Below, one piece after another: positions 1 to 11,435 of a stretch of 64,000 bases of DNA (the first letter of the stretch is position 1; every line of letters starts with the position of its first letter). The position numbers and the translations under genes were made by a program. Origin of the DNA: Siphonodentalium dalli (lineage: Eukaryota > Mollusca > Scaphopoda > Gadilida > Siphonodentaliidae); the NCBI GenBank assembly GCA_032622095.1, contig CP136065.1:66147031-66211030 (forward strand). Reading direction: 5' to 3'. Under the pieces are notes generated by a model. It was not told the DNA's origin. It saw only the letters and a list, made by a program, of their open reading frames with translations, and searched no databases.

Positions 1-620
1 TAGATATCAAAGTCACAGAGGTCGTATTTATGGTTTGTATGTATATCACATCTGCCAACAATGGTTGCCCTCTCATTGATAGATATCAGTCACAGAGGTT
101 GCCTTTATGGTGTGAATGTGTTCCATGTCTGCTAACCATGGGCGATTTTTTTTTAGATAGATATCAAAGTCACAGAGGTTATATTTATAGTTTGTATGTA
201 TATCACATCTGCCAACCATGGTTGCCCTCTTTTTGATACATAAACCAAATCACAGAGGTTGTCTTAATGGCTTTTATAGCCATGCATAGCACATTTGCCG
301 ACCATTGTATACCTCTCTTATATAGATATCACACTCACAGAGATTTGTCTTAATAGTTTGCGTGTACAGCACATCTGCCAACCATATTCGGTATCTCATG
401 TATAGATAACAAATACAGAGTTTAAATTTATGTTTTTTATGAATAGCACATCTGTCGACCATGTTTGACCTCTTGTTTCTAGATATCAAACTCAGAAGTT
501 GTCTTTATGGTGTGTATGTATAGCACATTTGCTGACTATGGTCAGCCTCTCGTTTTTTAAGACATCAAAGTCATCGGCCTCTCATTGATTTATAACAAAC
601 TCACCGAGGTAGTTTTTATG
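1..620. repeat. Minisatellite, about 80-bp unit, roughly 7-8 degenerate copies
   Basis: Copies share 'agatatcaaagtcacagagg', then 'tttatggtttgtatgta' and 'agcacatctgccaaccatgg'. The array runs off the left edge and decays toward 620. It lies in the RAD54B intron downstream of exon 13. Confidence 0.85.
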
Positions 621-726
621 GTCGTGCTCTTCAGCCTGTGGCCTTCATCACAAACAACAATGTCGAAGTTTTGCTTTTGTATGAGGTCAAAGTTCCGCAC
701 CAACATCTCATATGAGACAATCAAAA

Positions 727-940
727 CTGGGTAGATGGTCGTCTTGATGAACTCCTGTACAAGAAAAAATTAACTGGGTAGATGGTCGTCTTGATATACT
801 CCCGTACAAGAAAATATAAACTGGGTAGATGGTCGTCTTGATATACTCCTGTACAAGAAAAAATAAACTGGGTAGATGGTCGTCTTGATATACTCCTGTA
901 CAAGAAAAAATAAACTGGGTCGTCTTAATATACAGCCCCT
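727..940. repeat. 47-bp tandem repeat, four full copies plus a partial one
   Basis: Copies start at 727, 774, 821, 868 and 915 with exact 47-bp spacing; the unit begins 'ctgggtagatggtcgtcttg'. Divergence between copies is low, so the array is young. Confidence 0.95.
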
Positions 941-1095
941 GTTTTTTTTACCCTAAACACAAGTATTATTTTATTTTTCACTTGACGAAAGGAGAAACTT
1001 CATACATCATTGAGGACAGTTATATAACTATTGTTTATTTACCAGTTAAAGATGGTCTATCTCTTCCCGACTAGTTTTATATAGTTTCTGGGGTA

Positions 1096-1474
1096 TCTAC
1101 CTTTATAAATGCCAAGTGTTTGTCTGTGTGCATGTCTGTCTGTAACTTTGTCACCATATTCACGCGTCTAAAAATATATCACCCTCATGCCCAATTGCGC
1201 CAAAATTTTGACCATGTCCTGCGGCACATCTTAGAAAAGGACATGCAAAATTTCAGGTCAATCGGTACAAGACAACCTGAGTTACAATTCTTTTCACTGA
1301 TATAATGTGTTTCTCTGACGACGTATGTGTTTTCAGCGGCGTCAGTCTTTGCAAAACACTAAAGCCAAATTCCGCACAAACGTTTGCAGACATTCTTTTT
1401 ATCTTTATCAGCGGTGCAGATATTGTTCTACATGTCATGTTTTCACCCATCATTTGTGACAGGCAATCCCCTAG
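1096..1474. mobile_element. Helitron-like non-autonomous element (short copy)
   Basis: Starts with TCTACC and ends with CAATCCCCTAG followed by T, sharing its 3' end and an internal segment of the 'tctgtgtg' and 'aactttgtcac' type with the better copy at 39265-40437. The 3' hairpin is degraded here. Confidence 0.5.
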
Positions 1475-1502
1475 TAAAATACTAAATATGAATCAAAGTC
1501 AC

Positions 1503-2554
1503 TAGGGCTGGACGATATTAACGAAAATAAAAACCTCAATTTTTTTTAATTAAAACCGCGGTTAACGATACAATTGCGTTTTTTTTAAAACAGATACTAG
1601 AAACTGAAAACAATTTCTCACTGTTCGCTAGAATCACATCATTGTCATTAATTTTGACAAGTTGATGTCGGGAATAACATACACAACCACTCAACCAATG
1701 ACAACCTCATGCTCGATCGATATTCGGAATGAAAAGTAAATTCACTGGTTAAATTCCGCTATTCGGACAATTTCGATCCGGTGACTTGACAAATTCTGGT
1801 ATATACCGGTAATTAATAAAACCATTATCTCGTCTATGTCAAAACTAAAAGTGTTCTATACTATAGTATCCTTTTCTAACTTTGTATGTTCAACTATGTT
1901 GAGTAAATATAAATGTTATTCCCGATGACACTTGCGTCGCTTGACATATGGAAATGTGGTTTACCGTCAAGACAAATTTGACAATGAGGTTCAGTCTTTT
2001 AGCGAATTACAAACACACGTAGCACATAACTTTTGGAATTCGGCCAAGCAAGGACACCATGTATTTTTGGGCGGGTTTGAAGCCCTAATTCTATACAATT
2101 GGTTTTAACCAATCGCAGTGAGTGGTTTCTTCTAGACGAGAAGAGGACGGTATCTTCGCCCATTTATTATTTTGATTGCCGGTGCATGTGCATCATTGTA
2201 CTGAAGGAAGAGGCGTGGCATAACTGACATTCATATCGATCTTTCACCTGATCAGTCGTCGATTCATTTGGTGAATTCTCTTGTAATAAATATTACGCAG
2301 GGAAGTCGGAGGGTTTGTCGTTCTAAACGTTGTTTACTATGATGATTGAATATTGAACAAATCAGGACATGGGATTTAGTTGGAATTTAAAACTTAAATA
2401 ACTCGATTTAGGCTTGAGTTAAACTATTTGTTTGTATATGCTTATGATTGGCTGGCAGCCACTGATTGCCGACGATATTACGATTATTTTAGTTTGGACG
2501 ATATTGAAATTTTAACCGGGTATTGTCGATTAATCGGGAAACCGCCCAGCACTA
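1503..2554. mobile_element. hAT-type non-autonomous transposon, 1052 bp
   Basis: Terminal repeats 'tagggctggacgatatt' and (complement) 'tagtgctgggcggttt' are flanked by an exact 8-bp target duplication, aaagtcac, at 1495-1502 and 2555-2562. No transposase frame is present. Confidence 0.85.
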
Positions 2555-2728
2555 AAAGTCACCTGTCGAGAAACGCTTCCATCTATTAATATTGATTTTT
2601 TTCTGGTATAATACATACAACCTTTCTGGACAGCTTGACTGGCTATTTTTAGATCAGAAACTTCAGGCACATTCGGAGCATAACAAGAGGGAGAACTCTA
2701 TCTTATTAGCACTCTCCATCAGGGCAAA

Positions 2729-3130
2729 ATGACATTTCGCAGGAATACACCACTTTATTCTGCTTTTAATAAAAGCAACATTATAGACAATAATATACAC
2801 AATCTTCAGATTTGTCTGCGTTTTATTCACAGAACAAGAGCATCACTAGGCCGTGGGAAAAATACGCCCACAGTAAATCCAACAAAGGGCCATAACTCTG
2901 GTGAAAATTGGTGGGCGGAACCCGAATTTGAATATGACCTGTATTTTGTGCTAGTAAACCCACAACCAAATTTCATTCCATTCAGTTCAGACTTACTAAA
3001 GTTATCATCTGGAGAGCCAAAAGAAGTTTGGATCAATCAGATGAAATATTTTGGATACAGAGCATGCTAAAGGATTTAGTCATGCAAAGAGTAAAATTCA
3101 ATATGGCTGCCAGTAACCATTTTTTTATAT
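2729..3130 (+). repeat. Dispersed repeat of the 'cataactctggtgaaaattgg' family plus a pearl-like monomer fragment
   Basis: A 113-codon open frame here (2729-3070) repeats in related form at 40480-41150 and 41830-41960, so it is repeat DNA. At 3063-3120 follows a fragment of the 'aaaggatttagtcatgcaaa' monomer that makes up the 27.4-30.2 kb satellite. Confidence 0.6.
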
Positions 3131-3227
3131 CTCCCATCTAGAAGTTATCTGTATATTTTCAAAACATTTCTCCACTAAATATGGGTTGCAGGCTGTGACA
3201 ATGAATTCAAATTATTATTATTCTCAC

Positions 3228-3312
3228 AGACCTCGATTCTATTCTCCGAGCTAACAGCGAACACCATCAGCCTTTCTTTTCCCAGCCATTTCTTAAACTC
3301 CTGTAGCCAATT
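3228..3312 (-). CDS. RAD54B: RAD54B exon 13 (85 nt), last exon visible
   Basis: Acceptor ATCTTTCCAG, then [20 protein letters not shown] and SSENRIEV, matching vertebrate NWKKEFQKWLGSERIKIF. Two candidate donors lie four bases apart: GTGAGAA (exon ends 3228, preferred) and GTCTGTG (exon ends 3232). No further exon could be recognised between 1 and 3227. Confidence 0.92.
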
Positions 3313-6300
3313 CTGGAAAGATATTAAAGAGAAACTGCTACAATTCATATCAGTTCAAATTATTGCCACGTAAAGTCAAATTCCCATTTCTGAGCCCCGC
3401 GTGTACGGTCCTGAAACCTTGCACATGCAATCTTTTTATTGAAATAAAATAATTATGGTTTTTTTCACAATGAGACTGAACAGACTTGTTTTCCTTGATT
3501 AAAACTTCCGATTCATTACTGTAATTTGTAACTGAGTTCAAACATGTGTTAAACATGTGTTGTATTGCATCTGCAAACTCAGTTAAAAATATATGTCAAT
3601 GATACTTTATAGGGAGATTTTTTTTATATAAGTCTCTGGTAAATATTTGCTTTTCAACATTTATTCAGCAGACCACAATGATAAATTAGATTTGTTATGT
3701 TGTTGTTGTTGTAACTAGAGGTCTAGATCACTGAATGCAATCATAACCCTTTCCTGATGGGAACTGTGCTGGTGCAATTCTTGCATATATAAGAGAATGA
3801 ACTGGCTTACAAGGTCAAGGCAAATATTGTTTGGCCAATGTATTCTCTTATATATGCCAGTCTCCATACGGGAGAGGCGTATATTTAGGAGAATACATTG
3901 GCAGAGGGTTTATGAAAAATTTCAGGAAGCTCCAGTCATGGAACGGTTAACCCTTTGAGTGCCAGGTCAGATTTTTTTATCAACCCATATACCCTGTGCC
4001 AATGCATTCTCTTATATATGCGAGTCGACCATAGGTCGCCTCGCATATATAAGAGAATGCATTGGCTTAACAATTATTTTTATTTTTTATTTTTTTTTAC
4101 AATTTTTTACAATTTTAATATATTTTATTATATTCTTTAACAGACTTATTGTGTAGGTTTAGGGCCGATAATATCGGCCCCTGGCACTCAAAGGGTTAAG
4201 TATACTGATCATCACTGAAAACGTTAAGAGACAATAGAAACATTCAGACTAACAGTAATGTCCTAAATAATCGACTCCTTAATCACAGCGGAATTATGGG
4301 TATTTTTCAGGATTTAGTTGGAAATATGGCTTGTTGCCATTCATCGGAAAGCTCTCACTGAGAGCTTTCTGATGAATGGCAACAAGCCATATTTCCGACT
4401 AAATCAGACTAAATCCTGAAAAATTACCCATAATTCTGCTGTGGTAAAGGAGTCCATTATTGAGAGCATTACTGTACCTTAACAAGACTTCCCGGAGTAA
4501 CCACCAGAATCTTCTTTACAACGGACTTCCCACCATATGGTCCTTGCTTGTATAAGGTCCTGTAAAGTAGATTAAGTGAAGATAAGCAATTTGAACAGGG
4601 TTCGTGCACTAAATTGAAGGTAAATTTCCAAGACTTTGTAGCAAAATTCAAGGACCGTAAGTTTACCTACAGTATATGTACATATATTTTGTGAGAGCCC
4701 AATATTGGGAGTAAATTGACCCACATTTCATTGAGGAACAATTTTCGGGCATTGTTAACAATAATTCATATGTGTATGTGTGACCTTGACTGAATAACGA
4801 AAGTATATTTTTCAAGACTGCACATGCACTGTTTATGTAGGAGCAGAGATAATTATATATTCAATGTTGTGAGTGCACACTGTTCATGTTAGAGGAGAGA
4901 AAACTATATATACCAAAATATGAACAAATTATATATCCCCAGTCCCCAGTTTATAGCGGAATTTATAAAAAAAAGTCCATACCTAATTTCCTGGATGAGT
5001 TTTGTAAATTCCTCTATAAACTGGGGACGAGTTGTAGATTCTATATATTACATGATCCAAAACCTCAATAAAACACACTTAAACCAACACACGCATAAAG
5101 AAATAGTCCCAGATAACTAAAGATTCTTTCACACATATAAGGGCATATATTTAATGAAATAATGTTTCAAACTCTTCATTCGTTAGAGCTTTGTTTGAAA
5201 AATAATGGAAGCCATAGTATTTTGAGACATAGAGTACGGAATGTAAACAGACGACAAACTGGAAGTCAAAGGTCACCTGGCACCATTTCCTGTTACGAAA
5301 CGAACGTTTAATATCACAATTTATAGAATGGGTTTATTGAATACAATAAGGGTAGGATCATGTAATAAAATTAGTTATGCTACATAGCATTCCCAATGAG
5401 CAATGGATGCACAAAATATTTTGCTATCAACTTTTTTTTAAGTTGCTGTGCGACTAAATTTGATGACTCAGTTAAAAATTTTGCTAATTTCCATGAACAT
5501 TCCAAGCGATTATTTCCTAAACATATGCTCAAACTTGTGTCAATAATACTTAATTGGGTGATTTTTGATGAAATTAATCAGATGGAACCTAACAGCTAAC
5601 TTTTTATGGAATCTGTTTGTGAAATAATGTCCTGCGGGTAACTGAAATTAAATCCAGAGCTAGCTGATGCAGAACTGGAATGCTTCATTGGGGTATGCCC
5701 CATTCAGTAATGCCCTAAATAATCGACTCATTAACCACAGCAGAATTATTGGTAATTTTTCAGCCATTCATCATAAAGCTCTCAGTGAGAGCTTTCCGAT
5801 GAATGGCAACAAGCCATATTTCCGACTAAATCCTGAACATTACCCATAATTCTGCTGTGGTTAGGAGTCGATTATTTAGGGCATTACTGTATATGAAAAA
5901 TTTAATTAAAAACTGGGTGCTCACATGCTTTAAAAAAAAAAATTCCTCAGAAATGAGAAATAGATTTTGAGTGTCTACTTTTGTTAAAGGATTTATTCGC
6001 TCTAGAAACTACAAAACGCAATCGGAAAGCCCTCCCTGTTGTGATTAAAATGATCCAAGTCCCATTCCGATCGCATAATAAATAACCCGTAAAATAAATA
6101 AATAATACCAGCACCGGTATTCGGAGATTTCCGTGACTAAACTACGAGTGACGTACTTGTGGGGAGCAAATTAAAAACACGGATTCGGAGCCGGAGTTAA
6201 TTATGCAGACTACGAGGACGTAATCGTAAGTCAGCCGATACTAAAATGCGGAGTCGTATGTGCGCGTGTGGTGTATAGATTACGTTACGCTTTGGCCGTT

Positions 6301-9300
6301 TATCTGGAATAGAAGACAATAGCTATGTGAATAAAGTAATTAATAGCCCCTAGAATGATTGTTATTTTTGTAGCCATTAATAATTAACATGCCGGCACAT
6401 GTCTGTTTTGGTAAATAGATGGCAGTAATAGTGCTTTGATTGTCTCGCGTATTCACTGGGTGATTTGTAATCACTCAGTGACTATTCATCAGTGACTATT
6501 CATCAGTGTCAGTCGCGAACTTGTTTGCACTCTATATGCCCCAAAGTGAATAGAAAGAATTCGAACATTATCTCTCTGATCATACATATATAAGAAGCGC
6601 CCAAATTTATATAAACACTGGGCTGAATAATGTTAACTCTATTTATGCGCCTTTGTTTTGTGTTTGTTTGTTGTTTTACTTTCGATATAAATATCGCGAG
6701 TATCTGTCATCTCCACATATTCCAAGATGGCTAGTAGATGTAGTGTGTTCAGTTGTGGGCGGGCTAGCAATCCATTATTTAGTACCTCCAAAAAGACAAC
6801 ACAGTGCGTAATTTAGAACGCTCTTTATTGTCTACCGCTTTTGGGAGACGGAAACATGGACGCTCTTTATATTTAATTGTCACAATACCACATACAAAAT
6901 CACCCATGACATTGAAATAGAGCACGTTCATAATTGAGAACGCTCTTTATTGTCTACACCGCGACGAAAACATGGACGCTCTTTATTAGAGGCAATCATT
7001 GGAGTTTTTCTATGCTAACAATTCAAAAAAAATCCTCTCTAGAAAGTCAATATGTGCCATCAAAACGTAAAATAAAACAAACAACAAACTGAAAAACAAT
7101 GCCAGGCTAGCCTTCAATTAAAAAAAATATCGTTATGCCAAACTGCAGCCTAACTAATAATTATTGTAGTTTCAACAGTCTGTTGTGTATTCGAGTGAAT
7201 TATTTTGTTTACTCACTTATCGATCTTGACTGGAAGGATTTTAGCAAGCTCTTCACAGTCGTGCACTTCTCCACAGAAAATGTTTCGTGTGAAGAAACAG
7301 ACAGGAACATTATTATGACGAATTCAAGCCATCATGATACATGTACTAGTACAATAACTACCACCTTTTTAATCACACCCATTTGTAATTAATTGTACGC
7401 ATATAGCGCACAACGTGGTGACACTAATGTGTAAACTAGCTTCCGAAATTGGTACCATACAACGAAGAATGAAGTACCGGTATATGCCAAACTTGTATTC
7501 TTTCAGAAACAGTTAAATTAGTTTTGCACGAAATTCCGCTCGCTCATTGCATTTCCTCATAAATTAATCTCATTTCAAATAACTTTTATCGCATCAAAGT
7601 GCATTTTAGCCATCATTATTCGTTATATAATCCACATTCTAGTAAAGCCAGTTCATAATTCAGCACATTCAAACAGTTTTATTCCGTGAGCGCTATTTAT
7701 CGTAAAGGCTTAGGTAATTATCCAGCGTAATTTATCAACTCGTTATGCGATTGGCGGAATATTTCAAGCTCCACCCACCGCTGTCATCGGTAAGCGTCGA
7801 TGCATATGATCGGTCATGTGACCGCGTTGTGGTCATGTGATCGCACTCATTGACTGACTTCGGATATTTCCGCGATTTTTTAAATATCATAATAATATAA
7901 ATACTATCTGCTCGATTTTGAATTTTCTTGGCGAAATGGGTCTGTTAGACATATATTATTATTATTATGACAATAAAAAAAATATTTTTTTGAGAGACTA
8001 ATTCCTTTAAGGTCTTACCATAAGAGAGCAATACACTGTAAGGTTTTACCCAGCCCCATATCATCAGCCAGAATAACGCCGTGTCCGCCATAATTCTTGT
8101 ATCCCATAATGCTTTCATACAGGAAAATCACCCCCTCCTTCTGGTGCGGCCGTAAGTGGACACTAATAAATGGGTCAATGACGACATCTACAATCAGCAG
8201 CTCCTTCTTGTTGTTTAGAAACTGAGGAAAAAGAAACCATAAATCATTATCTATACTAAATACTCATCGACGAGCAGTCCCCTTAGGAAATGTTCAGATA
8301 AAAAGTTAAACTAACAACCATAGGTCATTTGTTGAACTTATTATCTGGATATTTCCCACAAATTAATATGAATCCTACTGCATTTCTATTATCTTTTTGT
8401 CTGGCTGTTGTCTGCTAATTTATCCTGACCACCCCTCCAAATGAATAATAGACCATTCCAATATAAACTGTTAAGGCTGGGTGGGAGAATCCATTTGGTA
8501 TAGAAAGGGTTAAAGATGGATTATCTCTTTAAATAACAAATTGTAAATAGTTGCGTGTGTATAAAATAATAGATATGAACTGAAGACTCCTGTCCGGAAA
8601 AGCTTCTATCAATTAATATTGATTTATTTCGAATATTAAATCGGGACCGTTTATGTTACTATTTTTAGAACAGACCATTCGGATGATACCATATTGCGAT
8701 ATAGAGCACTGGGCTGTTCCTATGGCTACGCACCGAAAGTCAAATGTCCCAGATTGATTGTTTGTATTGTTTTGTTCCACAGATATAAGCGCCAATGAGT
8801 ATAATTGACGTTTATTTGTGACAAAATTGTACAATAAAATTTCTGGTCTTGGATAACAGTAACCACTATTGTTCGTTAGCTGAACAAACACGCCTTTTTA
8901 GACCAGAAAATATTCGAGATAAAATTAATATTAATCGATAGAAGCATTTCCGGACATGAGTCTTCGATTCAAATCTAATATTTTATACCCCGGTAACTAT
9001 ATAATACATGTTTACAAAGAGATAATCCACCTTTAAATATCGTCTACCAATTACAACAAGATAATTATTATAATTATAATTATTATCCCGGATTGCAAGA
9101 CTACAAATAGCCAGTTTGTAAATAAAATACAGATAAAACTACAGAGGCATAATAAAGTGGTTTATTTTCGATCATAAGATTATGGTGGAATCTATAGTCT
9201 AAATGAAATTTGCTGTCATTGAGGTGCTAACAATATAGAGTACTCCTTCTTGGCACGATTTTGATACTAGCCCAGTGTTTTTCGCATATTTCTGTTTATA

Positions 9301-11393
9301 TTAATTGATAGAAACTTTTCCGGACAGGTGTCCTTGATTCATATCTATTATTTTATACCCCAGAATCTATATAAGACTTTCGGGAAAGAGATAGACCATC
9401 TTTAGTCAGCTCAGTTTAACATAACTTATGGTCCAAAGGCCCTTCCTCAGCAAGCCTGCAAATAGTGTGTCAGTCATTCGCAGAACGAGGTCCCCAGACA
9501 GTGAATTTATTGACGCTATCCCACATAGCGGGCTAGCAGATTTGGTTGACGGGAAAGGGACCCTAAAAGGGACCTGCTGGGGCATATATGCTGGGGCATA
9601 TAACAGAAACCCTGCATGAACGTACACAAATATTATGTGTTTATAATTTTAAAATTAAAAGGGACCTGCTGCCCCTATAACGGGAACCCTGCATGAACGT
9701 ACACAAATATTATGTGTTTAAAATTAAAATTTGCCACTTATTTTCTTTGCTTTAAATTGTGAACAAGAGTTTTACTCTTGTTCAAAATTGAACTTGTATC
9801 TCTCTGTTGTTGCTTGTCTCTGTTAGGGCCATGGGATTTACATGGCCTATTAACACTTTATATGCTAAATACTCATTGATGAGATGAGTAGTTCAGATAG
9901 AATATTCAGATAATAAGTTCAACAAACGACCTATTCAGCTGTTGAACTTATCATCTGAACATTTCCCTCTAATAAATAGGACTCCTTCTGCACCTTTATT
10001 TTTTTTATTATTTTTTTCCGGAACACCCCTCCAGATGAATAATAGACCCTTCTAATATATTCTTTTATAACCGAGTGAGTGCGAGAACCCATTTAGTATA
10101 GAAAGGGATAAACGGCCATAAAAGTGCCGGGCTTGGGCCTGTTGGCCCCTGTCAAAATGCAAAGCTTGCTTCTAAATACCTGTTGGTTCTGACTTGCTTC
10201 TATATACCTGCTGGTTCTGACTTGCTTCCATATACCTGTTGGTTCTGACTTGCTTCTATATACCTGCTAGGGTTGGGTGGTATTGACGTTTATAAAAACT
10301 GCGATTTTTCCAAAATAACACCGCGATATACGGTTTTATTGAATATTATTTTACTATTGAAAAATATCATGTAAAATCAAATTTTAAACGAGAGATATAA
10401 CACTTTATTCAGCTATTATCATAATAATGAAATAATAATAGCAAGGTGAAACGGAAGGAGTTGATGGTAGCGGGGTAACGTCCCAAGTGATATACTTCGA
10501 CCAACACCTGCGGGTCATATTCTGCGTCTGCAAATACTCAATTGCAGGCTAGTTGAATGAATGTCACAGATTTGTCAGTCAACTTGAGTCAAATTTTAAA
10601 GATATAATTGAACGACAATTACCGCCGAGTCGTGAGTCGAAGTATCGCTCGTGACGTTACACCGCTATCAGGTTGGATTCGGAAGAAGATACTCCATCGC
10701 TCTAATACAGCCCAAAATACAACCATTGCATCATTGGTTACAATAAAAGACAACAGAGACATGGGAGCGAACGATAAAGGCTGCTTTCAATCAGTGGTCC
10801 GCTGAAGTATTCAACTCAGTATTGGATTGTAATTTGAAACCGTCTTTTGAGGTGATAAAATTGCGGTAACGATATATTGAATTTTTATTTTACACACGGT
10901 TTCAATACGGTTTTGCTTTTCCAAACCGACTATAGTCAATATATTGAAATACCGCCCAGCCCTAATACCTGCTGGTTCTGACTTGCTTCTATATACCTGT
11001 TGGTTCTGACTTGGTCTTGGCATGACTAGGGCTCCAGGCAAACTCGGATCATATCGTGGTTTGATATTCTGTATCTGCAAAATTCAAGATTACTGCAAGA
11101 TTTTAAATGAATCTAACCCAGGGACCAGTCTAGAGGTTCTAGTCATTTCTCCCTGTTTGGTTATTAGGGAGACATGGACTGTTATCAGGGAGACGTAACA
11201 ATGACTGAAGTTCAAATTACATCCCAACATCACCCTTTTATGATCCAATAATAATTACGCATTGCAAGAATGCATTTACGAAACCGCTATAATGAGTAAG
11301 AACACATTTACAATCAGTAAATATGCTTTAAATATGCTGTTGGGACAAACAGAACCAAACAGATTTCCAATTCTTGGAAATTTCAAACCTGAC

Positions 11394-11435
<42 letters not shown>

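Larger units (their letters stand above)
3313..4477 (-). other. RAD54B intron 12
   Basis: Holds a short unique segment (3313-3740), two abutting piggyBac-type MITEs and a TA-targeting MITE that reaches the exon 12 donor. Nothing else recognised. Confidence 0.7.
8222..10996 (-). other. RAD54B intron 10
   Basis: Contains the 8512-9045 foldback element and its solo arm, a diverged copy of the 'tttgcagaatgaggtcc' foldback family near 9447-9545, a direct duplication (9565-9730), a hAT element and the 28-bp decoy-donor array. Confidence 0.7.

Noticed and set aside
2729-3070. 113-codon open frame on the plus strand
   Set aside because: The sequence recurs at 40.5-42.0 kb as a dispersed repeat with disrupted frames, so it is not a gene.
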